Shown: positions 22,939 to 34,960, numbered from the stretch's first letter. The stretch is DNA of 64,000 bases from Pseudomicrostroma phylloplanum (GCA_039545275.1 BCHS01000020.1:186001-250000); one strand, 5' to 3'. Notes: generated by a model not told the origin, from the letters alone. Translations and numbers: made by a program.

Positions 22939-25900
22939 ATGGCCCTCGGAGCTTCGGCTCCGTCGTCCTCTGCTGGCAGCTCGAGGCGGCGAAGGCCTGA
23001 AAGACGCGTCATGGATGGTGAGTGCTCAGCAGTAATCGAGTCATTGGCTCATACGTGGACTGCCACTCACAGCTTAATGCCGTTCTTCCATCCCCTGCTT
23101 TCTCGGCCCTCCTAGTACGGGTCTGGTACACACTAGAGTCCTCCCCTCACCGCATGCTCGCTCCTCTGGGTCGTCCAACTGGCATCGAGCTCCTGCCACC
23201 CATGAGGCGCACCTCGAATAGTACGGGCGAGATGAGTGGAGCCACTGGTAGCGCGACGCAGCGATTTGGCAAGGTCACCCTCAAGACGTGTCTGAGCGCC
23301 ATTTGCATCTCTAGGTGAGTTCGGTACAATGAGAAACTTTCACGAGGGAAAAGCGCGCTGACATCTGCTCCTCTCACTTCTGGTAGTCCTGAGCTGATAC
23401 TCGACCGCAAGAAGGACTTCATCCTCTACGTAGTTGATCCCGAAGAGACATACAAGGCAACAAAGAGGCATCGAGCTCACCGAGCCTCTACCGTCCAATC
23501 ATCGCCTTCTGTCGCCTCTGGCTCCCGCGACAGGGAAACATCGAAAGACCCCAACTCCATCTTCGTAGGGAGAGGCTTTTTCGGGTGGGTACTGGAGGAA
23601 GAGGGAGACGGCGACACAGTCGTCGTGGGCAAAGTCTCCTCAGAACGATCAGACCGCGGCTGGGATCAGAGCAGCGACTCGGATCAGGAGGAAGAGGAAG
23701 AAGACGTCGTCGAGTACCTCGACGTTGAGATTCGCATGAAGGAGACGCAAGCGCAGAGTCGGGAGCAGTACTTCAATATGCTGAAGCAGTTCGGCGGGAC
23801 GACCCGACCGACGAGCGCCGCTGCTACACCCACCTCTTCTGGAGGTGCCAAAAAGCAAGTCATCTCTGCTAGTTCGCCAGTCAGGCAGCGTCCCACACAA
23901 ACATCCTCTCAGTCTGGACCCAGTCGATCCTCCTCTGGACTTTCAGCACCCATGCACAGTGCCCAACGGAGCTCCTCTCCAGTCCCGCCTCCTCAGCTCC
24001 CTGCCCAACTGCCACCTGGAACGACATCTGCCCAACAAGCTCAGGCAATGCAACTACTGGCCCTTGTCCAGGCTCTGCAAGCGCGACAGGCCCAGAATCA
24101 AGCCAACAGCCTGCCGGCCGTACCTGAAGGTGGGCAAGGCTCGAGACTGAGTCGGTCTGTGTCTCAACCGCACATCAACAGTGGCGCCGCTGTCACTCCT
24201 GCTTTCTCACGGACCTTCAGCGCCATCGGGCTGTCTTCAGTCGCTGAGCCCGCTGCTTCAACTGATGAGGATTCTACCCCCTCTGGCAGCGGAAGCAAAG
24301 CCGAGCAGATGTACCAGTGCTACAACTGCGGGCAAGAGGACAAGATCAAGGCCGTCTGGCGCATCGTTACTCTCAGCGAGGGCACCAAGGTACCTTTTCC
24401 GGGAGCTTTCGAGTCCAATCCTTGCAAAGATGCAACGCCAGTGGAGGAGCGACAGAGTCTGGAACCCGACTCGGCCGGCTCGGTGACCGCAAACGGCCGT
24501 AGTTCCTGGCGCGCTTGCAACCGCTGTGGCCTCTTCTGGCAGAAGTGGAGGAAGAGCAGGCCGGAGAAGCTCGAGAAGCGCAAGTATCCTGCGAAGCGCA
24601 AAGTGAGGGAGACGGGCCCGGGAGAGAGCGACATGGGCGATGAGGACGAGAGGGACGAGATCGAGTACTCCTCGCCAGTTGCTGGCCGGGAGACGCCTCA
24701 GCCTCCTCCTCCACCACCGCCGGCCAGGAAGCGGGTACGAAACCGTGCACCACTGGACGAGCAGGATCTGGCTGTGGACAACTTTGGCCAGCTAAGGTCG
24801 AAGCGATCAATCCGTGAGAACCCTGATGGGAAGAAGCCTGGCAGGCCCAAGGGATGCAAGACAGGCGCTGGCAAGGGTAAAAGTAGAGACGCCAAGAACA
24901 GAGAAAGGCTGTCGAGCGTTGCAGCTATGCCTGCCAGTGAGCCCGGAGATGATCAGCCCGCCGATGAGACGGTAACGATGGCGCCGATCGCGCAGAGCTC
25001 GCCAGTGAGGCCGATGGGGGGACGGACCTTTCCCTGGGACTCAACAGCAGCAGCATCGATGTCAAAGAATCCTGCCAACCACCACATCATCCACTCGACG
25101 CCTGGCATCACTCCTGCTCGCCGCCGCTACGGAGCTCCTTCTCACATCCTGGACTCTAGCCCGACCAGCGCTCTCGATGCGCTCCTCGATCGCGACTTCA
25201 ACAACTTTGACTTCAATGACCCAAAGCAGGTCATGTCCTTTGTCAACAGCTTCCCTGGTCTGACAGGAGCAGGCGATGTTCCGCGAAGAAGTCCTCGAAA
25301 GAACCCTACTGGGACGCGAGAAGACAAGAATCCCTATGCTACAGCATCGGGCAGTCCTACCAGCAAGCGCGGCAAGTCTGACAGCCAAGCCGCTCTCTCT
25401 TCCTTTGTTGCAAATGCAGCAACCGGAAGCGCTACTCCGACTCTCGATCTCGATGTCTTCAGTGCCTTCACGAACTTCAAGTCGCCCATCTCCACCATGA
25501 AGGCTTCGCACAAGGTCGATACAGCTGCCAGGCTGCCAGCTACTTCATCACCGTCATCCCGTCTTGGCGACGAGTCAGAAGAAAGATCGATGCGCAACGA
25601 GTCGAGCGCTTTGACATCTCTCACCTCCCCTGGCTCTCCAAGCCCATCGCGCAATCGCTTTGACAACAAGTTGACCAAGGGAAGGTCGCATCTGCTCAAG
25701 AGCAACTCGGCCAGCTCGTTGATGTTCTCGAGCTCGCCCACGACCAGGTCACAATCTGGCAAGACTCCTGTGCAGATCGGTCGGGATGAAGACGATGACG
25801 ATGAGGAGGAAGATGGTCCAGGGGGCGACTCGCCTACAATGGCGAGAAAGGGCAGGATGGGCAGCAGTCAAGTCTGCCCCCCCAGCCCTTCGCTCGGGCA

Positions 25901-27578
25901 GAAGAGGAAGCGAGATGCGGCTGCTGCTGCTTCTTCCGGCAGCAATGCCTCTCTACCTAGCTTCAACGTCACATCGGCTGATGGTTCAGAGACCAAGCTG
26001 ACGAAAGGCGTCAGTCCTTCGCCTGCCAGATCCACGTCTTCCCGTCTGGCTCGCAATGACGAGACGGACGTCTTTGGCGGCCGATCGACACCGATTCATC
26101 CTCCTCCGATCGCTCCGATTGCTCGTGCATCCCTCTCGCCCGCCCAGAGGAAGAGACTTGCGTCCAGCCCTCGCAAGAGTCCCATGTCGACGGCGCTAGT
26201 GCCCCATCGCAAGCCACTGCCTGCTACTGTAGAGGACGCTCCGTCGTCCTCGGCTGGATCTTCTCCCAGAGACGATCTCTCTGTCCTGTCTCCCTACGAC
26301 CACGCTACCGTCGAGTCGTACCTCGACATGCTCGAAGACCCATATGGACTGCTCCAAGCCAGCAACTTTGGTATCCCTGGAGCAGGCGGCAGCATCGAGA
26401 TCCAGGGCAATGGCTCTATGAGTCTGGATCACTTTGCTGGCGGTATTCAGCTGCACGAGAAGCTCGACTTTGGTCAACATCTGCGAGACTTTACTGAGGA
26501 GGGATCAAAGGGAGTAGCTGCGTATGCTCTGCCTGGCGTCAACCTGAATGGGGCCGACCGAGGTGAAGGGTCGAGCGGCAAAGCGGGGGGCACAACTTCT
26601 ATCGCCGGTACGCCCTTCGATGCTACTGGTCAATCTAGCGAAGGACAAACGCCAGTGCTGGAGCCACGCTCGCCAAACACACTCCTCACGCCCAGAAAAG
26701 GAAGCAACTCGAGCCCGAAGGCCTCTTCCAAGGTCGATGCAAGCGTCGCCCCCCCGACGACTCCGGGCAAAGTTCGCAGCTCGCCACGCTTCACCAACAG
26801 GACCGACGTGGATTCTTCAACGAGCCTGGCTATGGCTCCGCCCCTGGTACCGCCCAAGACGCCTCGTCTAGGTGGAGGGGAAGCAAGCAAGGAGAGCAGC
26901 CTCAGCTTCCCGCGCACCCCTTCAAGCAAGTCTGGCGTGAACCCAACCTCTCTCGCTCTAGCCTCGGCCGTGGCTCGCTCTCCTGCTCTACAGCGCGTGC
27001 TGAATGCCGCCTCCCCTGGTGGAGTAGGAGCAGGACCCACCGGGTGGGACTTTTCGGCCCTGCTGGGCTCGCATGGCTCCTTCAGCCCGCTGTTTGCCAC
27101 TCCTGGTGTGGGGTCTCGAGGTGCTGCTGGCATGGGAGCAGGGCCGACGCCTAGAGGAGCAGCGGGGAGGACTGCTGTGAACCCGATTCCCTTCCCGGAC
27201 CTGACGCCGCTGTCCCCTAGCCTGTCGCGCCTCCTGAGCGGTTTCGACCCCAGCAATGGCAGTGGCAGTGGTGAGCACCAGCAGCTCGCAGCAGCTCCTC
27301 CTTCGTCCACTACTACGTCAGACGTCGCCTTCAACTCTTCTAGCTCCGCACTGGCCTCTTCAGCCTTCCCAGAGAACGGCAAGGACCTAGGGACGGGTGG
27401 AAGCGCAGGCGCAGTCGCAGGTGCAGGTGGTGAGCTGAACGAGGAGATCCGCCACGAGGCGTACATGGACTTTCAGGCGATGATGCAGGATCCAGCCTTT
27501 CGCGAGCTGTGGGACAATGCCAGTGCGGCAGGAACTGTGGGCCAGGGGCATGGACAGGGTCAGATTGCTGATCTGTGA
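22939..27578 (+). CDS. Ams2/SPT21-type transcription factor with GATA-like zinc finger
   Basis: Exons 22939-23017, 23116-23314 and 23387-27578 encode 1489 residues. Residues about 26-210 match the N-terminal domain shared by fission-yeast Ams2 and budding-yeast Spt21: a VRVWYTLESSPHRML start, GKVTLKTCLSAIC-SSPEL, DFILYVVDPEETY, VGRGFFGW and a final VEYLDVEIRM segment. A GATA-like finger follows, CYNC at 404-407 and CNRCGLFWQKW at 470 onward. The second half looks like GATA, but the loop between the Cys pairs is about 62 residues rather than 17-20. An AT-hook-like KKPGRPKG sits near 575. The rest is disordered and Ser/Pro-rich. Ams2 and Spt21 activate histone genes in S phase, so a histone-gene or cell-cycle role is likely (inference). 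The domain match is from memory of the family. Confidence 0.8.
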
Positions 27579-28084
27579 AGACGAGGTGGAAGGGGGATGC
27601 GAGGACTGCCTCGAGTCTGCCGACATGGCCATGAATGTGTATTGTCCATACGTCACAACATCACTATCCTTTTACCACTTGCAATTTTGTGACCTTGTGA
27701 TTGGCTGAACACAGTGTACCATGGCTGCCGTGTGGTGTGGTAGAGGGGCGTGGCGCGAGTGAGCGTGGGTGGGTGGGGTAGCTAGTCTTGGCCGCCGGCG
27801 GTGTGGTCGATGCTTCCTGTCGGGTGAAGTCAACTCGCACGGTGCGCCTGTCAAGTTTTGCGCCCCGACTGTCGCGCCCCGTGCCTGGGCGGGCCAAGCC
27901 GCCGTTCCGGTGGGAAATTGGGGGGCAGAAGCTGGGGGGCACAGCAATCAATCGTGGTGCGACATCTGCCCCACTCCACCACCGCCCACCACGCACTCCC
28001 TCCCTCACTCATCACGTCCTGCTATCGTCCCTTTCAGGTATACCCAGGGGAGAAGAAGAAGGACAATAAGAAGAAGAAGAAGAG
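27579..28084. other. Intergenic region
   Basis: The 3' flank of the Ams2-type gene and the promoter of the GT90 gene. An AAG/AAGAAG-rich purine stretch lies at 28051-28083, directly before the GT90 start codon. No gene is seen. Confidence 0.5.
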
Positions 28085-30020
28085 ATGACCTCCTCCTCGG
28101 CGGGCTATGAGCCCCTCGGGCAACATCCACACTCTTCCTCGTCCTCGCTGCGCAGGAGCCGCGGCCCTTTACACCTCGTCATCACCCATGTCCCTCCGCT
28201 CCTAGCCGCCCTACTCTGCGCAGTCGCACTCGTATTCAGTGTCCTCCCTCCCACGGGCCCTGCTGCCTTGGGCCAAAGCGACCCCTGGTTGAAGACGTCC
28301 ACCAATCCCCTCCCAGCCTCCGCCCGCAACACCCTCGCCCTCTCCGAGTCCGTCTGCGCAAAGGAGTTCCCCCTCCTCTACCCGCAGTTGGAGGAGCTCA
28401 AGCAGTACTGGAAACGCAGGGGTGGCATCTCCAAGCGCGACGTAGACGACCTGGAGCGTGCGGCGAGTGGGCAGAACAATTGGGGATGGGCAAGGGTGAT
28501 CATCAGGGATGGCAAAGTCTACATACGCTCCCTACGTAAAGGAGTGGATACGCGCCTCACCGCAATCCTCATGCTTCTTCACGATGCTGTGAGCGCAGAC
28601 CCTGGTTCCTATGCTCCGGGCACCGGAGATCAGCCTCTCCCTCCCATCGACCTGATCCTGTCCGTGGGAGACAAGGAGGGGTTTCCTGGAGACGAGTCGG
28701 GTCCCGCCTGGGTTCTGGCAAAACTAATGGCCGATCGCAGATCAGAGGGCAACTGGCTCTCCCCAGACTTTGGCTTCTCAGCCTGGCCAGAGGCTCGCGC
28801 ACCCAGCTACCCAGAAGTGGTGGAATTGAGTAGGCAGGTGGAAGAGCAAGTGGGGGGTTGGGCAGGCAAGGACGATCGGGCCTTTTGGCGTGGGCTTCCC
28901 AACTGGTACCCCATCCGCAACGACCTGATGAGCCGCACAAAGGCTGCCTCTGTACTCCCCGCAAACCACCCAGACGCCTGGGCCGACATCTTCCCAACGA
29001 CCTTCTGGGCGCAGGACCCGGGAGACTACAAGCCCCTCGTGGCATTGCAGGACCACTGCTCCCGCAAGTACCTGGTGCACTCAGAGGGAAACTCCTACTC
29101 GGGAAGGAGCAAGTACCTTTATAGCTGTCACTCGGTCACCATTTCCCACAAGATGGAGTGGACACAGCACTTCCATCCTGCACTCGTCAGCGATCCCCTC
29201 TCCCCCGCGCAGAACTATGTAGAGGTCACGGGGCCACTGTTTGAGGGATTGGAAGAGGTGGTGAGAGGGATGTGGGAGGCGGATGGGGATCCCAAGGCAA
29301 AGGGAGTGGAGGGATGGTGGCACAAGGCCACTCAAAAGGACATGGTGGGCTGGCTACCCCCAGAGAAGATTGCGGACAATGCTAGAGACTCCTTGAGGGA
29401 TCGTGAGTAGCCGCTGCGAATTCGACTACGGCGTAAGCTGGCGGAGGACTTACACTGCCTACTCTTCTCCGCTCGCTTGTGCCTCCAGGATACCTCACGC
29501 CAGCAGCTACAGCCTGCTACTACCGAGCAGCCCTCCGGGCCTATGCCTCGGTGCAGGTGAGTTCCCCCTCCTTCCTCCCTCTATGCCCTGCCTTTCCCCC
29601 TCCCTCCCCCCCCGCTTTACTCACCTTTCCTCTCGTCTCCTCCACTTTTCTCCCTCCCCACGCACGCAGAACCCCTCAACCTGGAGCCCCACCGGCCCCC
29701 TCCCGCAAGCAGGCAACGGCGTCCCCCCACTTCCACAGCGCGGTGCAAACGGCACCAATACGCCCCTGGTGGGCGATGCGGGCGCAGTGGGGGACATCAG
29801 CTGGGCCAGTTGGACCTTGACGAGGGGCACCGCAAAGGGGGATAGGGGAAGGGAGAGCGATTGGCCTCCGCCTGAGCCTGAGCCTGAGCCTGAGTCTAAG
29901 CACGAGCACGGGTACGAAAAGGGAGCAGTGGCGGTGGCGGTGATAGGGACGGGGACGGGGACGGGGACGGGGACGGGCAAGACGGGAGCCAGCAGTACCA
30001 GTCGTAGTACCAGTAGCAAT

Positions 30021-30062
<42 letters not shown>

Positions 30063-30104
30063 GGAGGAGGAGGAGGAGCGCGGGGAGCGACTACTCGCAT
30101 CTAG
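28085..30104 (+). CDS. Glycosyltransferase family 90 (CAP10-like), type II membrane protein
   Basis: Exons 28085-29402, 29489-29556 and 29670-30104 encode 606 residues. A cytosolic N-terminus ending in basic LRRSRG precedes one transmembrane helix at about 36-54, then a lumenal catalytic domain: type II topology, as expected for a Golgi transferase. Family features include DLILSVGDKEG, a PDFGFSAWPE segment, W-rich loops (FWRGLPNW), and KYLVHSEGNSYSGRSKYLYSCHSV, the nucleotide-sugar region of CAP10/KTELC proteins. CAP10 of Cryptococcus is needed for capsule; related enzymes add xylose or glucose to glycans. Exon 3 encodes an odd tail of Glu-Pro repeats, Gly-Thr repeats, a Ser tract and a Gly tract, all derived from short DNA repeats, which suggests a recent, variable extension. 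Confidence 0.85.
29945..30078 (+). repeat. Microsatellite cluster in the GT90 3' coding end
   Basis: A (GACGGG)n run at about 29948-29978, an (AGC)n run at 30021-30061 and a (GAG)n run at 30061-30078 lie in tandem. A (GAGCCT)n run at about 29872-29893 precedes them. All are read in frame as Gly-Thr, Ser, Gly and Glu-Pro tracts. Length changes by multiples of three would only lengthen or shorten the tail. Confidence 0.85.
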
Positions 30105-30300
30105 ACCTCGTCGCAACACCCACTTTCAGACCCCGGGCAGACGGGCAAGAGGAGTGGACCAAGGGGAAGAGGTTGTTGTCCCTCTCTGTTCTTCTTCTTC
30201 TTCTTTTTGTCATTGCGATATTGTACATACGTGTCATCTCTGTTCTCAGCCGCTACTGCACTCGAGACTGTCTCGGGGAGACACGCACGCTCCTCGAATT

Positions 30301-30385
<85 letters not shown>

Positions 30386-30500
30386 CACGTGTGTCCATCC
30401 CCCGGCTCTCTGTACAAGATCCTGTGCACCCAGCTGCGCCTGCGCCTGAGCCCTCCTCTTGCGTCCTTCCTCGTCCAGTAACCCCTCATCCAGTCGACTC
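30105..30500. other. Convergent intergenic region containing a poly-C tract
   Basis: This gap lies between the 3' ends of GT90 (plus) and PWP2 (minus). It is dominated by the C tract at 30303-30384. A T/C-rich stretch at 30185-30210 may belong to the GT90 3' end. No gene is seen; the Pro/Gly-rich frames are products of the homopolymer. Confidence 0.6.
30303..30384 (+). repeat. 82-nt uninterrupted poly-C tract
   Basis: 82 consecutive C residues on the plus strand, G on the minus strand. Such a tract can form i-motif and G-quadruplex structures. The exact length may be wrong, since homopolymers of this size are hard to sequence. Confidence 0.9.
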
Positions 30501-33500
30501 TCATCTCACGCTCACCATCCCCTGCTCTACCGCCGTGGTACCCCGCACCCCTTTTTCTTTCCTCTGCAACGCCTCCCACGTCCAAATCGCCCCCGCTCCC
30601 GCATCCTCCCCGAGCCGCTTCACTCCCCTCCTCAGCTCCGCAAGCGCAGCGCCAACGGCTCTGCACGCCGTGGCGTACTCGCCGACATTGGCGTTGCTCT
30701 GGATTAGGGGGCCGTGGATGGTGAGGAGGTGGGAGAGGAAGAGGAGGGAGAACTCGAGGTGGGGAGAGCCGCTGGGTGTTGAGGTGGTGCGAGCGGCGGT
30801 GCTGCTGCTGCTGGTGGAAGAGGAGCCGTTGATTGGCTTGCTCGAGCTTGTGGACGAAGAGGAGACGGGGCGCAGACGACTGGCGATCAGTCGCATCAAG
30901 GGCGGGAGGTACGCCTTCGGGGTAGGCAGCCTCGAGAGGATCAGCGGCGCCTCGTTGATCGGCACCTGCTCGTAAACCTCTGCCAGCAGCGGACCTTCAT
31001 TGAGACGTAGAGCACCCAGCAGGGCCAGGAGCGCGTCTCCCTTCTTCATGGCCGAACGCACAGCCTCGGGGGTGAGCTCGATTTCCAGCTCGAGCGGGTC
31101 GAAGGAGTCTTCTGCTAGCAGGCCAGGAGCGTCTAGACTGTACACTAGCAGGCCGAGCGTGGTAGCGGCGGCAAAGGATCGGCCGGTAGGGTTGAAACGG
31201 ATGGCCTTGGTTCGCGCTTTGCGCCTGGTGGTCCTCTTGGCCATGTCGCCCGACTGCGCGCCAGGCAGGGAGCGATCCATGCGCTCTTGAGGTGTCATCT
31301 CGTCTTCATTCTGGAACACATCCAACAATTCCGCTGCACCTGCCTCTGTCAAGCGGCGAGAGTCAAGACGATCTTGTGTGCCGTCGAGTGTAAGGTCGAG
31401 GGAGAGCTGCCAGCGGTTGAGCAGCACTCGCTCTGCGATCGAATATAGGCAGATGAAGTTCGCGTTGCCTCCTGCTAGAATCGCACTACCGTCTGCCGTG
31501 TAGCTCAAGGTGGTGAAGGCAGTACCACCCGCATTGGCATTGCGAGAGACCTTATCGTCCACGGCCCTGCCTCCAGCAATGTCTCGTCGACACTCAATGA
31601 TAGCCGTCTGCTTCGAGGTGCGTGAGTCGAAGAAGGCCAGCTGACCGTCGAAAGTCGCGATGCAGATTTCCAGACCGTCGGGACGGAAGGCAAGCGCGAG
31701 GCCTTCTGCGTTGAGCGTCACTGGCTCCACTGTCGCTGTGCGTCGGAAGATCTCCCAGACCCTGAAAGATCTGTCCCACCCGGTCGTCGCAAGCATGCCT
31801 GAGCCGTTGGGCGAGAACATCATCGAGCTAACAGGGCCTTCGTGGCCACTCAGGACATCAAGCAGCTTGCCCGTTTGGACATTCCAAAGGTAGACGTCGA
31901 AAGAGTCGGCCGTGCCTCCAGCACAAATGATCTCGCCATTGGCTTCGACTGCGAGTGAGCCGAATTGGCAGGGGGACGGGGAGGTGAAGGTTCGGAAGTT
32001 GCGGTAGCGCAGCAGATCCCAGGCTCGGACTGTACCGTCCAGCGAGGCCGAGAACAAGACGCCTGCTCCCCCCTTTGAGAACTCGAGAGCGGTGACAGGA
32101 GCAGAGTGTTCCTGGAAAGTGGCAATGCAGAAGCCGCTCTCTACGTTCCAAAGCTTCACCCGCCCGTCGTCTCCTCCCGTGGCCGCAATGCTACCATCGG
32201 CTGTGTATGCTACGGCATTCATATCAAAGTAGTGTCCCTGCTGTTTCAGGATGTAGCTCTCCGACTGCCACTCCCAGACGAGCAGCTGACCCAGTCCGCT
32301 CGCGCCGAACGCCAGCCATTCTCCAGTAGGGTCTAGTGAGACAGACGAGATGTTGGTGTTGGAGATGGACAGCGTATGAATGGAGTCAAAAGAAGGCATA
32401 GTCCAGAGACCGAAAACTCCGTCAGAGAAGCCTGCCACGAGAAGAGCGCTACCAGGGTGGAAAGATGCACAGGTGACTCGTGTGTCGGGCCTGGAGAAGT
32501 AGTTGCGCTTCAGAAGACCCCATCTGGTAGTGGCGATACGAGCAACCTCCTCGTTGAGATTGCCGGAGCGCATGGCCGCAGAAGTGAGAGCGGCCTGATT
32601 AGCGGCTGGCTCAGGGTCGTCCTCTTCCGAGTCCACCTCATCGTCATCCTCGTCCATCTGTTCGGGGTGCTTGCCGCGCCATACGAAGCAAGCTCCATCC
32701 CTTGAGACGGTGTAGATCTCCTTTTCGTCGTTTGACCAGAAGGCACCGATGACGGGAGCTCTGTGGCCCGAGAAGGTCTTGGGTCTGAAGCGTGTAGTCG
32801 AAGGGCCGGAGCCTACTGAGTTCGGGTTGGGAGGTAGTGGAATGGGGTCGCGCGAATAGAGTCGACAAGTGTGATCCTTCGATGTTGTGAGGAAGAAGCT
32901 GTGGCGTGGGCGACAAGAACGGAGCGAGGTTCCCGTCAGCGCCTGGCTCGAAAAGCGTTGCGATCCAGCCTCCCCTAGCAATTCTCTCTTCGCTTCCCAC
33001 ATGGTCATCTCTGTCTAGATTTCCCTCAGTCGTATGCGACAATTTCTCGGCCAGTCGGCCGCCTCATTAAATCAGTATATTTTGTTTTGAAGCATCATTA
33101 GGAACTTGATGACCAGTAGGGGAAGCTCAAAGGGACCCTTCTTTTCCAATGCCTCATTCGAAAGCTTTCGCTGTTACTCACCTTGAGTCTTTGCTCCACT
33201 CGATCCAGAGAATATCATCGGAGTGCCCAGTGTAGGTACGGTGTAGCTCAAAAGGATTGAACTGTCTCCCCGCTCCCAAGGGTATCCTCCACACTTGCAC
33301 CTGCGATCCATGAGATACGGCGATGAATCTGCCATCATTGCTGAACCTAGCAGCGCGGAGAGGTCTCTTGAAATTGATCGACGCTATCACGCTCCGCCGT
33401 GAGATGTCTGCGAGGAGTGCTCGTCCATCTTCATCTGCCACCAGGACCAAATTGGGATCTCTGGGGTTGAGTGCGACTCTGGCGATTGGCTTGCGCGTCT

Positions 33501-33657
33501 GAAAGGGCAGCGTGGTGGAAGTGTTGCGTGTGAGGTGGAAGATGGAGAGGCGATTGCCCACTGGGCTGATCACCGAGGATCCATCTGGGGTGAATACGAC
33601 GTTGCCTCCGGAGTAGACTGATCCCAGGAGGTTTGAGAACTGGTACGACGTCTTCAT
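30501..33657 (-). CDS. PWP2: PWP2 (UTP1), U3 snoRNP/SSU-processome WD40 protein
   Basis: Exons 33657-33182 and 32898-30501 encode 957 residues. The start reads MK-SYQFSNLLGSVY, which matches the family N-terminus, and the junction gives WSKDS-S-FFLTTSKD, restoring a WD repeat. PWP2 is a core UTP-B subunit that packages the pre-rRNA 5' region in the nucleolus during small-subunit assembly. Tandem beta-propellers fill most of the length, with an acidic insertion after KHPEQ, family blocks such as LLVWEWQSESYILKQQGH and GTVRAWDLLRYRNFRTFT, and a C-terminal helical domain. Compared with yeast the acidic tail is missing. The intron (33181-32899) is 283 nt, by far the longest in the window. The family call is certain. 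Confidence 0.96.
33018..33105 (-). ncRNA. Possible C/D-box snoRNA in the PWP2 intron (speculative)
   Basis: Read on the minus strand, the oversized PWP2 intron holds an AT-rich stretch with a C-box-like ATGATGC (33092-33098) and a D'-like CTGA (33072-33075). A C'-like AATGAGG and a D-box CTGA (33026-33029) follow. A TTCC/GGAA terminal stem flanks the outer boxes. The C box deviates from the consensus at its last base, and I could not match a guide to rRNA. Treat as a candidate only. Confidence 0.25.
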
Positions 33658-34005
33658 CTGTGGCGATCAGAGTGAAGGTGCGGCTACCAGCCTTGCTTTT
33701 GGAAGAAGCCCCGGGCCAAGTCTGAAATACGAAGGTGTGCCTGGCCTTGAAATGCAAGGAAGCGAGGCAAATTTACCGCGCACAGGCACAGGGCGAGCAT
33801 GGCATCGGAACGGAAGATCGGGCCTGTGGTCGGCGTAGATGCGTTGCAGGACCACGTTGTTGGGAAGGAATCAAAAGGCTGCAGCAGAAGGGAAGGGTCG
33901 CATGCACTCAATGGATCACGGCCTGCAATCGAAAGCACTCACTCTGCCCTCTACACCTCACCATCTTCCATCCCACCAACCCACTACACACACTCCCATA
34001 CCATC
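33658..34005. other. Divergent promoter region
   Basis: A 348-bp region between PWP2 (minus) and the HAD phosphatase (plus). The 60 bases before 34006 are rich in C, A and T, typical of a fungal leader. No gene is seen. Confidence 0.5.
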
Positions 34006-34960
34006 ATGAGCCAGCCAATCGTAGACGAGGCAAAGTACAAGGATGCCAAGTACATCGTCATCACCGACTTCGATGGAACCATCACCCTCCTCGTGAGTTA
34101 CATCTCTGCGCCAGACAGGGTCATTTGCAATGATCCGCATCACTGACATCACAATACCTCCCGCCCTCATCTCTTCTCACCGATCAGGACTCGAACGACC
34201 ACATGGTAGACACCGTCGGCATGGGCTACACTGAGCGAAGGAAGATTAACGAGGAGATCATCAACGAGCGAGTCTCTTACCAGGATGGTTTCAGGACCAT
34301 GCTCGAGTCTGTGCACAGGCCCTTCAAGGAGATGGAGGAGCTCGTCAGGAGAGGTGAGGACCAGGAGGCCAGAGGGGCAGAATCCATAGCGCTGTCACCG
34401 AGAGACAGATGTGTCTGACTCCAGCTCTTCCTTTCCCCCATTTCGCAGACGTCACCCTCGACCCTGGCTTCAAGGAGTTCTACGCCTACGCCAAGGAGCA
34501 CGATGTCCCCGTCGTAGTCGTCTCCTCCGGCATGGTTCCCATCATCCGCTCCATCTTCTCCAACCTCATCGGCGAGGAAGAGGCCAACAAGATCGACATT
34601 ATCGCCAACGAAGTCGAGTTCACCGACCCGGAGAAGGAGGGCAAGACCTGGAAGCTCGTCTACCGTCACCCGGACAACCACTACGGACACGACAAGAGCA
34701 AGAGCATCCTCCCTTACCGCGCTCTGCCCAACCCTCCCCTCATCTTCTTTGCCGGTGATGGAATCTCGGACATGTCTGCCGCTGCCCACGCTGACGTCCT
34801 CTACGTAAAGGAGAAGCAGGACAATGACCTCAAGGTCTACTGTGACAACAAGAAGATCAAGTACACCCTCTTTGGATCTTGGCTCGTCATCCGTGACCAG
34901 CTCAAGGACATCATCGAGGGAAAGATCGACGTCGACTCCCTCAGGAAGAAGGTAGAGTAA
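34006..34960 (+). CDS. HAD-family phosphatase, yeast Pyp1 (YNL010W)-like
   Basis: Exons 34006-34092, 34188-34353 and 34449-34960 encode 254 residues, close to the 241 of the yeast protein. The HAD motifs are all present: DFDGT at 21-25 with the nucleophile and acid/base aspartates, a VVSSGM motif II, a lysine region (KSILPYR), and GDGISD near the end. The first intron falls shortly after the nucleophile motif. Yeast Pyp1 removes phosphate from polyol and sugar phosphates, limiting side-product build-up; annotators also call relatives phosphoserine phosphatase-like. The cytosol is likely, as there is no targeting signal. The family call is firm; the substrate is by analogy. Confidence 0.85.

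Noticed and set aside
26630..27466. Open frame of 278 codons on the minus strand
   Set aside because: Antisense to the Ser/Pro-rich end of the Ams2-type gene; composition explains it.
30207..30449. Poly-Pro and poly-Gly open frames
   Set aside because: These are only translations of the 82-nt homopolymer.
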